A DNA stretch of 64,000 nucleotides from assembly GCA_011634665.1 (NCBI GenBank), contig WAEK01000024.1, forward strand, positions 1 to 64,000. Reading direction: 5' to 3'. The position numbers and the translations under genes were made by a program. Positions 11,851 through 24,411 of this stretch are shown here, piece by piece. Source of the DNA: Mortierella sp. BCC40632. Lineage: Eukaryota; Mortierellomycota; Mortierellomycetes; Mortierellales; Mortierellaceae. The notes below the pieces were generated by a model. The model was not told where the DNA came from and searched no databases. It saw only the letters and a program-made list of their open reading frames with translations. Within the stretch, counting starts at the first letter, position 1. Every line of letters starts with the position of its first letter.

Positions 11851-12681
11851 CTATTTGTCCAAGAAGGGTTGCCCTGCAGCCGTATCCCTCCTGGACCCTT
11901 TCTGGCAGAACCCAAATGCAATTGACTTTGTCGTGCGCTTTTTCGCCAATCGATCTGCTGCCTCGTTGCCCATGTCTCCCGAGTGTCCTTTAACCCACTC
12001 GACTTCTACTCCCTTCCCCTGATCGCAGAACGCTTGATCTACGACTGTCCACCATTCTGCGTATGTCGCCCTATGTTTCCTCCTCCGGGTTGCATCTATT
12101 CTCCCCTTCACTAGTTCCTGGAATCCATCAACAACTGCCGAGTTGTCTATCCTGATCAGCGCTTCCTTCCCCCGTGGGCAACAGAGGATTGCAGCCAGCA
12201 GTCCAACCAGTTCTGCCTTGGTTGACGATGCAAATCCATTTACTGCCCCAGTCATCATATCTTCGTGTCCCCTCCTCCTCTTGACCACTACCCCAAAGGT
12301 CATTTTGATGCTGCTCTTTGCGTAGTCTCTCAGTGATCCATCCGAATACAGTACCAAGTCTGTAACACCCTGGAGCTGTTCTCTCCAGTGCTCGATCTTG
12401 TTCACTGTCTCGGCGTCGAGCTGCAGTCCCTCGAAGCCGCTGCTTCTCCGAATTACCACTTCTGGTTCCAAAAGGGGTGTGCCTAGACGTGCAGCAGCGT
12501 GGTCTGCTTCTCTACTGACAGCACTCTTCCTTCCTTCTCCATTGACGACTCTTGCCAGATCTGCATATCTTTTCTCTAGGGGCCTTCTTCGTCTCCTCGC
12601 TGTTTCCTTAGCCCACTTCTCGCGCAGTCTTCGTCGTTGGTGTATCCGCACTACTCGCTCTCTTCTTCTCTTTTGCTCCAT
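11851..12681 (-). pseudogene. LINE RNase H domain (truncated polyprotein)
   Basis: A 276-residue open frame. Residues about 1-90 are the basic linker after the missing reverse transcriptase. RNase HI follows from about residue 105, with the four acidic residues in context: D in LYSDGS, E in STKAELVGLL, D in IRIDNSAVV and D in NEAADRLAKK, plus the GHSGD histidine loop. In the parent element it would degrade the RNA strand during target-primed reverse transcription. The frame ends at a stop from which the downstream coding continues only after frameshifts, so this is a fragment. Confidence 0.88.
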
Positions 12682-12849
12682 ATGCAGAGTTATTCACTGT
12701 CTCGGCGTCGAAAAAAAAGAAAAAAAAAAAAAGGCCTACAAGGGATCTGAAACATGGCAAATGATAAAAATCACAAATGTATTGTAACCGAGAAATGAAT
12801 TTTCAAGGAAGTGAGCCAATCATCTCATCAGGTGGCTTGTCTTCTGAAT

Positions 12850-12921
12850 GCCCGCATAGCTCACCGGTAGAGCGTTTGCCTAGTAAGCAAAAGGTAGTCG
12901 GTTCGATCCCGGCTGTGGGCA
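12850..12921 (+). tRNA. tRNA-Thr (anticodon AGT), no intron
   Basis: Full cloverleaf by eye: acceptor GCCCGCA / TGTGGGC with one G-U pair and discriminator A; D stem GCTC / GAGC; anticodon stem TTTGC / GCAAA with loop CTAGTAA giving anticodon AGT at 12882-12884; T stem GTCGG / CCGGC with loop TTCGATC. It lies about 130 bp from the truncated 5' end of a LINE. Confidence 0.93.
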
Positions 12922-14100
12922 TTTCTTTTGTCTACTTTTGCTCCAGGGTTGTTTGGCAACTTAGGGGAGTTCTTTTCGCGCTGCTTGAAATGGATCTGGA
13001 ATCATCTGGTCTGGTGGGCTCTTTCTTTTTTGTTGTTGTTTGGTGTCACCCCTTACAGTAGTCTACACTCTCCCGGCGATTTAAGGAAAACCCCGTGAGA
13101 ATACTATAGTATGTGGTTGGTTGGTTGGCAAAAAAAAAAAAAAAAAAAGATGTGAGACTTCAGCGGATGCTAGGCAGTGGATGAATGTAGAGGAAAAGTC
13201 TTGAGGGGGAGGAAGAGATAGACTAGCGAATAGGGTGAGGAGGCTCCAATGGGGTGACAAAGAAAACCCCTCCCCCCTTGATACTTTTTGAAGTGCACGA
13301 GCCATCACCAGCGACCTTGTGTTCGCTCTTCTTGTGGTTGCAGTAATTTGGACTGTTGCTTCACATGGCGTTTGCAGGTGTTAAACACGAACGAGAGCTT
13401 CCAAGCTGTTGTTACGGACTCGACTAGGGCTCCCATCATCAGCGAGCGGCTGATAAAAAGTAGCAAGGGAACATAAGTAGAAGGAGCGATTCGAGTCGAC
13501 AATTGTCTTATAGAGGATTAGCTTTATACCATTGTCACGGCTGAAAGGAAGGCCTCATTGGCAAATAGGCACATATTTTGAACTGAATAGAAAAAAGGTC
13601 TCGTTTTCTATTTTTCCTTTGCTTCGTTAGGCACACCAAGTTAGTTACTCCTTGTGGATGAAAAGGTGGAGCAAGGCAGCCCATGCGGTTCTCTCTCCAA
13701 ATGGATCGACCGCCATGTGTTTCCGAGCACAACTATTCTTAGTTGGGCCTATCAATGCTAGATTTTAGGATGTGCTTCGCCTTGACTCTTTCACACAGAT
13801 GACTAACAAACATCATGCTAGACCTTCCCCTTCCTCCCCCTTTGGTCAGAGCCTGCTTGGGGCTGGTGCTGAAAAGACAGGGCTGGCATAGTCTTCGAGG
13901 AGGAGGAGGAGAGAGCGAAGGCGGTCCGACCCAGGAAAGGAAGCACGGGGACAGATATCGATTGGGCACCTTGTCCTGATCGGCCGATCGGCATGGCTGT
14001 CCCTGGACAATCTGCTAGTTTGACGCTACTTTGTTTGTTGCTGCTTTTTTTTTTTTTTTTTTTTTTTTTTGGCTGTTTTTGTGTGATGGTCCTTTAGTCT
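12922..14100. other. intergenic, no gene recognised
   Basis: I see no coding frame with recognisable composition. Simple tracts are present: a TTGGTTGG stretch followed by poly-A (13115-13148) and poly-T of about 25 (14046-14070). Confidence 0.5.
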
Positions 14101-14189
14101 ACAGCCATCCCGTTCCATGGGTCATTCATTTGCATCTTTAGCCTGCTGTCCATCTCGTGCTCATCTCCTGCTCCTCACTCCTGCTCACT

Positions 14190-14570
14190 TTTGGGCTGCT
14201 CTCTTTCTCTCTTTCTCACTCTCTTTCTTCCTTCTCTCTTCTCACTCTCTTTCTCTCTCACTCTCTCACTCTCTTACTCTCACTCTCTCTCTCCATCTCT
14301 CTCACTCTCTCACTTCGCTCCATCTTACTCTATCTCTTCTCCTGCCTGCCCCTCCTCTCCTTAACTCCATCTGCATCGAGCCCTTCCGTTTCGGAAGCTA
14401 TCTTCCCCCTCATGTTGATCCTCTGACCTTTTCTCTCATTCTCATCCTCATCCTTTCTTTCTCCCTTCCTCCTCTCTCTCTCTCTTTCCTTTCTCTCATT
14501 TTTTTTTCTTTTCTTCTCTCTCTTTCTCTTTCTCTCTCCCTTTTGCATTCGCTCTGATTCTTTCTCTCAC
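14190..14570. repeat. CT-rich low-complexity leader upstream of the GRR1-like gene
   Basis: Almost 400 bp of pyrimidine-rich (CT)n / CTTTCTCT sequence on the plus strand, ending shortly before the ATG at 14615. The long open frames across it are low-complexity Ser/Leu/Phe artefacts. It probably corresponds to promoter or 5' UTR; comparable CT-rich tracts precede the genes at 32.7 and 42.8 kb. Confidence 0.75.
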
Positions 14571-14614
14571 TCTCCTAATACCCTAAACGGCCAGAGAGAA
14601 ACTGCAGCCATCCG

Positions 14615-17600
14615 ATGCACCTCCGCAACCACCACTGCGACAGCGATAGTGACAGCGACAGCGATATCCGTGCTACTCTCTCCTCGGAGCCGGTCCAGCC
14701 CTCGCATTCTCTTGAGCCCGTCGATGCTGCCAATCTCGGCCACAACTCGACCGCTGACCCAGCAGCTCTGTCATCTCCACATTCGGCCCTAGCACCACCT
14801 ACAGCAGGGCCTCTCATCAAATCCTCCGATCCTTCCTCTTCCTCGTCTTCCTCCTCCTTCTCCTCTTCCTTTCTTCCTTCATCCCAACTCGCTGCCATTG
14901 TTATTCCTGCCTCTTCCGCTACTGCCTCTGCTTCTCAGCCTACAACTACTACTGCCACAGTAGCAGTACATCGTCGATTCTCATCACCCACATCCACCAT
15001 GTCTCCCCCAACAACAGCCTCGATCCTTCTACCACGGCCATCGCGGAAAAGATCCCTACCTGCACTCCCATCGGAGCTTATCTTGCACATTTTCAAATTC
15101 TTGAATACGCCTCATGACCTTCGCGCAGCGATCCTTGTCTGCAAACTCTGGTGCACCTGTGGAATGGACCTCCTCTGGTCTCGCCCAGCGCTACTCAATA
15201 ACTCTGTCGTCGAGCAAATCACACAGACGCTCTCGCTCGAGCCCTCGGAGACGACTTTTCCTTATCGTGATCATGTCCGTCGACTCAATTTTTCGCTGGT
15301 AGCCCAAGCTCTGATTGACGAAGAGTTGGTCCAGTTTGCTTGCTGCACACGGCTTGAACGACTAATATTACAAGGCTGCACCCAGATCACACCAGAGGCG
15401 CTTCTTCAGATATTAGTCGCCGGCAAAGCCTTGGTTTCGCTCGACCTCTCAGAGATCACCACTGTTGGAGACAGCGTCATTGAACAAGTCGCAACGTACT
15501 GCACAAAGCTTCATACCCTCTACATCGCCTCGTGCAACGCCGTCACGGATAGTTCGATTTCCAAGCTGGCCCAGAGCTGTCCAAGTTTGAAGCGGGTAGG
15601 TCATTTTACTTTTTATTTTCTTTTTTTTTTTTTTTTTTTTTTTTCCACTCCGCTATGCGCCCTTCTTTCTATTTCTCTCTCTTTGTTCTCTTTACGCACC
15701 CCCCATCCCCACCCCCACCCCAACATGTTCGTGTGAACCTTTGTCGTCTCCTTTTTCTGCGATCAAGCCATTGCTGTAGCCTGCTGTTGACAGCAAGCCT
15801 GGTGGCGGTAACCTTTGCCAAGGAAGATACATTAGCGAATGCAGACGAGAATGGGAATGACAAGTACAACGTGCTCTCTCTTTCTCTCCTCATACTGTCC
15901 CCGCAGTGCGTGCGTGAGTCCTTGTGAAGTGCCTAAAGGAAGAGCACTGTGGCGACCCCTCACCTGTCTCTTTTGTTTCTGGAACCATGATTGCACCGGA
16001 GTTCGGATCGACAATGACCCTGAGACCTACAGGATCGAGGAGCTCTCAGGAACAATGGGATCACGACAAAGGAAATCACAGAGTGATATATTCCTATAAT
16101 TATCATCTCACGCATCTAGATCTGCTCACACCCCGTACACTTTTTCTTTCTTTCTTTCTTTCTTTCGTTCCTTCTCTCTTTTCTCTCTCTTCTCTCTCTT
16201 CTCTTTCTAGATCAAGCTGAGCCGTTGTGTACTATTGACAGACGAGTCGGTGCTGGCACTGACAAAGTTCTGTCCACAGCTCATGGAGATCGATGTCACC
16301 AACTGTCTACTCATGTCTAGCAATGGCATCCGCACTATCTTTCAAAACCTTCCTCAGATCCGCGATCTCAACCTCTCGGCCTTTACCAATCTCACGGATC
16401 TCGCCTTTAGCTGCATACCTCTTGGACCAGTTTCGTCTTCATCATCAGCGTCACACTCGCTCACGCCCTCGACTCCGTCGTTTACGTCGCTTTCTTCCTC
16501 GTCTCTATCGCTTAGATCCTCGTCACTTGTGTCTTCGTCGCCATTGCTCTTATCATCGACCCATTCTCTCCAGAGTAGTGGCCCTTTACGGTTTGAGCAT
16601 CTTCGAATTTTGAATCTCACCTCATGCACGGCTATCACGGATGACTCCTTGCTCAGAATCCTTCCTGCGGCGCCCCGACTCCGGAACCTAACTCTGACCA
16701 AATGTGACCGAATCACAGATTTGGGCGTGATGGCCATCAAGGTCCTGGGCAAGCATCTGCATTACTTGCATCTGGGTCACTGTTCACGTCTGACGGATCG
16801 GTCCATCACAACGTTAGCTCAACATTGCACACGCATTCGATACCTTGACTTGGCATGCTGTTCACGGATCACGGATGCAGCTGTCTTTGCTCTGGCACAA
16901 CTTCAGAAACTGAGGCGGATCGGGTTGGTCAAGTGCTCAAATATCACGGATCATGGGATTTATGCGATGTTGGTTTCTCAAGTGTTGCCACGGACACTGG
17001 AGCGAGTTCATTTATCCTATTGTATTCATCTTTCGGACACAGCCGTGGCAGCACTCGTGAGCCAGTGTACAAAATTGACGCACCTATCAGTGACAGGCGT
17101 ACCTGCCTTTATGAACCCACGGTATCAACTCTTTTGCAGAGTCCCACCATCGGACTTCACGGCCCAGCAAAGGGATGTGTTTTGTGTGTTCTCGGGCAAG
17201 GGTGTGAAGGAGTTACGGCAATTCATGTTGGAGAACCCAGTCTTGCCCATGGCGTCTATTGCAATCCAGTCTTCCTCAACAGTACCGCATGCAGTGGAGC
17301 CCGTGACTCCGGTAGCCACACCGAATGTGATCACAGATGGGCATAACGCAACAGCCACTGTAGACTTGGAAACATCGGAGGATATGGATGTGGATGTGGA
17401 CGTGGAAATGGGAGTCAATACAGAAATGGATTTAGAGGCAGAGGCCATTCCAGGAACATCCCCTTCTACAGCAGTAAACCAATCAACGAATCTATTTATG
17501 GCATCGGCATCAACACCAACAACCGTAGAAGCAACAGCAACAACAGCATCAACAACAGCAACAGTAACAGCAACAATAGGAGTAGCAGCAACAGCCACAA

Positions 17601-18655
17601 CATTTACATCAATAGTAGCAGGACCTGTAAATGCATCTACAAGACCAATTTCAAGTTCTAATCTCGCTTCGCTCATGGCAGCCAGACAAACACAATACCA
17701 GCTACTGTACCAAGCACAACAGTTGCAGCTTCAAGCGCATTATCAACATGTCCAGCGACTACAGCAACAACGGCGGCTGCTACAGCAGTCGTCTATACAG
17801 CAAGAGCAGCCAGTGGTAGAAAGAACACCTGGTGAGATACAAGGCCTTGTTGTCGAAAGTCTGGCCATTTCTCAAGGAGGTCAGGATGCCTCTCCTGGTC
17901 CATCTAATCAGGCGACCACCTCGATATCAGAAAGAGTGTCCGACTCATCCTCTACTCTAGTGACGCAAGCATCATCAGGAACCGAAATTGGGGAGGATGT
18001 AGAGATGACACAAGTACCCGAGATGGTGTTGCAGGATACGTCGTTGTCTCAACAAGAGAAAAGGATAGCGCTATTGAAAGCGGACCAAATGGATGGACCT
18101 GAATTGATGAGTTATCAAATGGATATACCTCAACATGACTCGGATAAGCTTTTGCTGTTCCCATCTCCGTCTCCATCCCCATCTGCGACCTCGTCCTCGT
18201 CCTCCTCGTCCTCCTCCTCGTCGTCGACAACACCCTCTCTTGTCTTATCTACGTCAGCCTCAACGATAGGACCAGATCCTGGTCATCTTGCATCCGAGGA
18301 TACGATGGAGCTAGATGCAGAGGCTCAACTTGTCCAGTTACCCTTTCATCCTCCAGGAGACGCTGATTGCAATCTTGGAAAGGCCGTGGATCCAATAGAC
18401 AAGAGCGTTGGTCTGGAGGCGAGGGCGGATGCTTCCAATACCTGTTCAATTTTGTTCAGAGACGACGATTCTGTGTCGACCTTGGTTGGTGCAGGGATCC
18501 TTCCAACGACGGATCATGCTGGGTCTGTCAAGGGTGATGAAGACGACGAGGAGGAAGATGCTGAAGGTGGGGATGGATATGGTGCAAGTCAGGGAACTCC
18601 CACTGAAGAAGAAGTAGACGAAGATGGTGAATGCGATAGAGAGGACAATGATTAG
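14615..18655 (+). CDS. GRR1: F-box/LRR protein, GRR1-like SCF ubiquitin-ligase subunit
   Basis: Exons 14615-15595 and 16211-18655 join in phase 0 across a 615-nt intron (GTAGGT donor, TTTCTAG acceptor) inside the LRR region, giving about 1141 residues. The alternative ATG at 14999 has a better context (CCACCATG). An F-box sits at about residues 149-190 (LPSELILHIFKFL, then CKLWC). About ten cysteine-containing LRRs follow (LERLILQGCTQIT, LTLTKCDRITD, LDLACCSRITD), the pattern of GRR1/FBXL proteins. The last roughly 450 residues are low complexity, Gln/Ser/Thr-rich and then acidic. In yeast, Grr1 brings G1 cyclins and glucose-sensing regulators to SCF for ubiquitination. Substrates here are unknown. 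A Ser-rich insertion splits one repeat (about residues 395-445). Confidence 0.85.
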
Positions 18656-18932
18656 GTAGATAATAATAAGAAAAAAAAAAAATGAAATGAGTATGAAGCC
18701 TGTAATTTTAAGAAAAAAAAAAAAAAAAATCTTATTACTTGCCAAATCAACTGTCTGGAGGAAATCAATTGTGCACGCTCCGCTTTTTTTTTTTTTTTTT
18801 TGACTCCTGCCAACGTACAGAGTAGAGGGGCAATGAGAATGACCAATTTACTTTTTTGCAAGCAAAAGTCTGCCAAAGGTAGGGGCAATATAAAAAGACC
18901 AAGAAAAGACAGCAAAGAGAGTTCAGATGTAT

Positions 18933-21900
18933 TTATACAAACAGATTAAACATTGGCACAGGGTCTCTCTTGTCACTCCGAAGTTGAATCTCATAACTAA
19001 AGAGCTGTCCATCCAGGTAAGCTAGGTGTACCACAAAGGATGAGGCCCGCGTCGGGCCCATTGCCGATCTACCATCACCACCACCACCACCACCACCACT
19101 TGGTTTTGGCCGATGGTAGTTTTGGGTAGCTACAGCACTGACGCCGAGTAAAGGCATGATTCGCAGATCATGACGTGGGAGATACACCTCTGGGAACAGA
19201 ACGTAATGCTCTCCTTCATTCATGGCCGATGTCGTTGTTAGCCCTGTCACTGTCGGCTCTGTCGCTGTGGGCCTTGTCTCTATCGATGGAGCGTTTTCTT
19301 CTTGTGGGATCCGTTGTTGTGATTCTGAAGTTTGACGATTATCAGCGTGTCGTCGCGAGCTAGAGCCACCACGACTAGCCTCCCCGACATTGAATCGTGA
19401 AGATGTGCCTGAAGCAGGACCCGCAGTAGAGTTGGACTTGTTTCTTTTCTTTGAAAGTGGCTCCTCAATCCCCAATTCTCCTGATCCTCTTCGTTGAGAT
19501 TTTGATGCTGTTGGCCCTTGAGTATGTCCTTGGGTCTCTTGATCACATTTTGTGGGCGATGCTGGATCATTCACTACCTTTAATAACCGGAAGACCGTAA
19601 CAGCACCCTTCTGACTCGCTGCTATCAGGACACTCAATTCTGGGATGACTTGCATCACAAATAATCGGTCGAAATGCTCCAAATGGCGCGACCTTCGACC
19701 ATCGGCTCTATCGACCGCTGAGCGGGCGATAGAGACGTCATGTAGTGGCGCGATACCGTTCTGACTTGAAAAAAACGTCCCAAGCGTTCCTCGAATTCGA
19801 TCCATGCGTCGTCGCTCACTTCCGCTAGAATGGTCTGAGCCAAAGTTTAGATCTATATCTTCATCGTCACCATCGCTCTCCTCATTCGAACCCTCATCTC
19901 CTTCTTCCTCTTCGTCTTCATCCATATCATCCGTAGATTGCTCCGTAAGCTCCTGATCGCTACCCTGGCTTTCTTCCTCTGCATCGCCCATAAAGTAATC
20001 CATCTCGTTGTAATCCATATCAGTGTCGTAATTTTGTTCATACGCATTCCACTCTCTGAATCCAAGTCCAGCTGTAGCATAGTTCGGGTCGTTTTCATCC
20101 TCAATTCCACTTCCATCATCGTCATCTTCATCATGATCACCATAGACAATATGAACCGGGAGAGCAGAGGTAGTTGGATCATGAGGTTCTTCAGAGACTC
20201 CATCGCTCTCTGTATCTTCGGATATCATACCGGCTGCTGTTCCTGTAGCGGTCCTTCCTGCATTCGTGGCCCGTGTCGCGGTGGTGGGTTTCCTCGCTGG
20301 TATAGCATTTGGACCCAACAGATAAATGTTCTTTGCAGTTGCAAAGGCCAGTAACTCGGTTGGGAATGGTGAAAGAGCCGACGAATTCTGAGCTAGCGTT
20401 GGAAAAGTCGAGGTCTGATCAACAGAGGTGAAGTGTGTCGATGGTTCAGATTTTGCGCACTCTTCATCGTCATCTTGGTCCGTGCGAGAGAGATGGATAA
20501 AACGTGTTGGATCCCTGTTCCATAACTGCTGCTCAATCATCCTTTGCTCTATTTGCTCTTGTTCTTGGGCAACACATGACGTTGGTGCAGGCATGGAAGG
20601 CATAAGCCTATCAGAGCCCTGGCTCTGCTCAGATTTTGGATGATGCTCAGAACCCTGCCGACTATTACCGCTTGATGGAGCGAGCGATTTGCTTGTAATT
20701 TGACTCGGATGCTCATATTCTGAAGATTCTCCGAGTTCAGATACCTCCGTCTCTGTAGCGCTGATAGGTTTCCTAACAGAATGACTGTTCCTTTGTGATC
20801 CCCTACCATCTTCTGTGGTCCCTCCTCCGTCTTCAGTTTCCATTCCACCAACTTGCTCATCATCTCCATCATCGCCGGTATCAACAGCATATTCTGATCC
20901 ATGGGGCAATCCTGTCCTAGACTCACGGGTGCCCAGAATCCTTGCAATAGCGGCTGCTGACGCCCTGTTAGCTGCACTGGAAGCAATAGATTCGGCTGAA
21001 GTATCGTTACTTTCTGCCTCTTCCACCTCCCCTATATCAGATTCTTCAGATCCGCTAAGGTATTCTTCCCATTCGTCACCAGAGTCCTCTCCTTCCTCAC
21101 CCTCATCATCATCCATTCCGAATAAAGCCGCATCTCGGTCATCATCGTCGTCATAGAATTCACCACCCATCCGACGAGCACGACGGAGGCTAACTCCGTG
21201 TCCATGATTGCTAATACCTTGAGTAATGTTACCATACTGATTGTGCCCATCTGCCTCATCATCATTTTCATCTGGCTCATCGTCCGAATCAGCTTCATCG
21301 CATGAGGTTCCATGTAAAGGTCCTGCATGCCATTGTGTCCTGACCATCCGTTGATCCCTCCCAAATGGAGACCGCCTAGGTGGATTTGTAGTACTCCATA
21401 GCGGACTATCGCGTACATTCTGTCCAGGTAGTTTTCCAGGTTGCAAATGACTCTTGGGGATTGCCTTATAATCAGACCTATGAATAGTCAACCACGACTC
21501 CTTTGGGATAAAGGTGACTCCCCACCCCCAAAGCGGTACTACTGATTTCTGTTGGATCTGCTTCCCATCGGACAGCCTCCATGTGCGACATGTCTGATCA
21601 ATCGAGGCCGTTGCGGCAAAGTGGCCACAAGGACTAAAACATACGCTTGGGATATTATGTCCATGTCCGCGAAGAACTTGTTGGGAGGCTGACTCGACAC
21701 CTCCTGAATCATGGTTCCCAGGACTTAAATGCTGGCTATGTTGTCGCAGCTCTTGTTGGAGCTGTTGGAACAGTCGCTGCAAAGGTAATTCTTGAGCAGA
21801 TAAAGAGGCCATAATTGACGGAAAACTGGGGCGAGGGTCCATTCCAGTGCTTGGCAAATTCTGAGAATCCACAGCGTCATCTCTGAACAGACGTCGTTCT

Positions 21901-22680
21901 GAAGGTCGAGGCTCTGTTCCGCAATAAAATACTGTTGCTGTATGAGCGTTGCTCGAAATGGCGATCAATCTCCGGTTGGCGTGAATGTCAATCCCCCATG
22001 CCGAATCGGATACACTAGTGAGATTTAGGATGGAAAAAGATCCGCAGTAAAGAAGGATGAAGGGGAAGAGAGGTTACCCTGAGTGTGACCACCTGTGGTA
22101 AGAAATCGAGGAGCATGGCAATCCATTTAATCCTGTATTTAGCAATAGTCAAAGCCAGGCTTTCCCTGAAGGATTGTTCATACCTCAGCAAGAGAGGATC
22201 CCGCGATAGATTCATCGTAAACCATACACAGACCTCACCCTTTTCATCCGCTGACACAAGGACCTCGTCAGTTCCGAGGTATCCAACCTTGATCACATTA
22301 ATAACCTTGCTACGGAATCCCTAGTTCACAGAAATCAGAATAGCGCAGTCAAGTTCTCGACTCAGTCTACTGGATGTTATGCAGAAAAAAGAGAGGAAAC
22401 AATAGTGTTGGAAGAATATGATCCTAACCACTTACGGCGTTGGCACATCTAGGATCAACAAGTCGATCAACCAATGTCGGAGGTCCAGAGGGTGTCAAGG
22501 TCGCAAACTGATAAATCTGGATGATATTCTCGCTGACTATCCACGGACAGAGAGCTGAGGTGTTAGGACACTGGTTCTCAAATCTGATTCATTTTCCCTT
22601 CAGATTTACAAGAAAGTAGACTTCTTACCGACATAAAGCATCCGTGGATCTTCGTTACTTGAGGCCAAAAGATTTAACCT
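18933..22680 (-). CDS. CRT10: CRT10-like WD40 protein
   Basis: Exons 22680-22629, 22554-22436, 22320-22184 and 22014-18933 join in frame with GTAAGA, GTAAGT and GTATGA donors. The N-terminal start was not resolved and an upstream exon is probably missing; the first clear ATG is at 22642. WD-type segments are visible: VLVSADEKGEVCVW, DSAWGIDIH with AISSNAHTATVF, and HNIPSVCFSPCG with ASIDQTCRTW. Very acidic low-complexity insertions and a (CAC)n-encoded Gly run follow. Yeast Crt10 affects ribonucleotide-reductase gene expression and has been linked to the Rtt101-Mms1 ubiquitin ligase; that role is transferred by similarity only. The protein is about 1130 residues in this model. The gene is convergent with the GRR1-like gene; their 3' ends are 277 bp apart, separated by poly-A and poly-T runs. 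Confidence 0.72.
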
Positions 22681-24411
22681 CTAAAGATTACAAAGACACG
22701 GCGAGTTTTTTTTTCCTCTCTTTCAATGAGTTGGGGCTCCTTGTGTCTTGAGAGATAAATGTTTCGAACTGCTGTTCTCTAATCCAATATCGGGCATAAC
22801 TAGTGCCGTTCCTGTCGTTTCCCCGCCTCTCTTCTCTTTCATTCAGCATACACAGATTGTTGAAGATTTATCCCATGTATACTCTTTTTTTTTCATTTAT
22901 CGAAAGCAAGGAAGGTTTCTTTCTTTAGCCCTACCATGTCCACTGCAGGATGGAAGTCTGCCAGGTCGCGCCCTTCTAGCAACGCGGTGACCTGGCCACA
23001 AGAAAAAAAAAAAAGTCAAAAATAACGGTTCGAGAGTGAGCTGGTCTTTCCAGTGGCTGTTTTGGGATGACATAAAGACAGTTTGGTTTCCTGCAAACAT
23101 GCGCATTACCACTAGTGGCCTGTAGAGCCCCATGTTGACGATCGCTAATGATGGAATGTCAAGTTTGATGTAGGCAGGGAGAGAAATAAAGGGATGACGC
23201 TGACCCGGATGTGACTTTCGTGCGGGCCTTGTACAATTATGCTGTGTATTGGGCGGCTGATTCCTTTCAATCTCGATAAAGACCGTCGGGTCCTCATTTC
23301 ATTGTTGCATGAGCGTGCTCTTTGTTTTGAGCAGGAGACTGACTACTGTCACTGCTTTGCCTTCTGTAATAGCTCTGCTTCCACAAAGTCAACAAGTTGT
23401 CCTGAAGGCTCTTTTGTGTTCTTGGTAAATCGTTGTTTTTCCGGCTCTTGCTATTGACCACTATTCTCTAATAGCAACACATAGGAGAGACTAAAGAGTC
23501 CCACGAGGAAACATGTCAGGGAGGAGGCAACAGAATTTGGGAATTCATCATCCATCGCTCCGTACAACTGTTTTTGTAGCCTCGTAAATATATAGGTCCA
23601 GTCTACAGTATCACAGAGTAGCTCGCACCAAACAGTCTGTTGCTTGGAGCCAACAGCCCATATGCAAAAGATGATGATATAAAAAAGCTCGCCCTTACCT
23701 TGCGACGGCATCGGTACTAAGGATCAAAAAATCTCACTTATGACAGCTGTGTTATCCTAGGACGGTGGACTCCAGGCCGAAATCGATGCCTCTAGGTCAA
23801 AAAATTGTTTTTCTAATAGAGTTCCGCCTAGATTATTGGTTTCTGGTGAAAGCGGCTTCTCATATATTCAATGAGTAGAACTTGTCAAAGGCACCCGCCT
23901 AGCTCAAAGTGTCTAAGGTGACAACCACAGGCACTCCACTTTTTCCGCAGGAATAGTGTGATCGTGCGACCAAAAGATATCACTCTTATCCTCAGGCGAT
24001 GAATGTTTGCTAGAAGTAAGGAGGAGGGAAACAACTTTCTCTACCCCAAGATTTGGTGGCAAACGTAGAAAAGGTTGGTGGTATGTGAGTGGACGCGTGA
24101 AAGAGAGAAGCAATGGCATGGATACACAATTACTTCGATAGGACAAGAGAAAAAAATAAAGCCCTCGAGGCGCCAGATCCTGGGTCTAGTCCAAGGCGCA
24201 TCACCAAGGGTAACCGGCCAGTTAACCAAATAAAAGTTCCCTGTCGTCTGTCGGTGTTGCCACGAGGTGGTCCAACCCAAGGGAAGACCAATTTTGACCG
24301 TCCAACTGCTGAGCCACATTAACGCGCGTTGTCTTCCACACAGCTCCTACGACCTGTCCACAAGCATCCGTCAGAACACATCAAGTCATCCAGGTCTCCA
24401 GCAATATCATC
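22681..24411. other. intergenic; may hold the unresolved 5' exon of the CRT10-like gene
   Basis: The interval lies between two divergently transcribed genes. A frame on the minus strand (22820-22778) could give a short leader exon through a weak GTTATG donor, but I cannot support it. A pyrimidine-rich segment precedes GET4. No RNA gene or repeat boundary was found. Confidence 0.45.

Larger units (their letters stand above)
10590..12719 (-). mobile_element. long 5'-truncated non-LTR retrotransposon (LINE, Tad/I-like), subfamily B
   Basis: The longest LINE copy reads on the minus strand from about 12719 to a poly-A tail (poly-T at about 10594-10605). It keeps the RNase H domain, a C-terminal zinc-binding CxxC...HxxxC segment and a 3' UTR, and lacks endonuclease and reverse transcriptase. 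The RT, RNase H, zinc-knuckle order suggests the Tad1/I group known from fungi (inference). It appears inserted in an A-rich site, since GAAAAAAAAA-type sequence flanks both ends. At least two frameshifts between 11850 and 11620 make it inactive. A 20-nt piece of its own coding region is repeated at the 5' junction (12692-12710). Confidence 0.85.

Noticed and set aside
14117..14557. 146-residue plus-strand frame in the CT-rich tract
   Set aside because: Composed almost only of Ser, Leu, Phe, His and Pro from (CT)n sequence; expected from low complexity and located in the leader of the GRR1-like gene.
22015..22183. Extra exon (22132-22078) in the CRT10-like gene
   Set aside because: Its splice sites look good, but its phase does not fit the next exon. 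A single 169-nt intron keeps the frame and gives the expected SVSDSAWGIDIH sequence.
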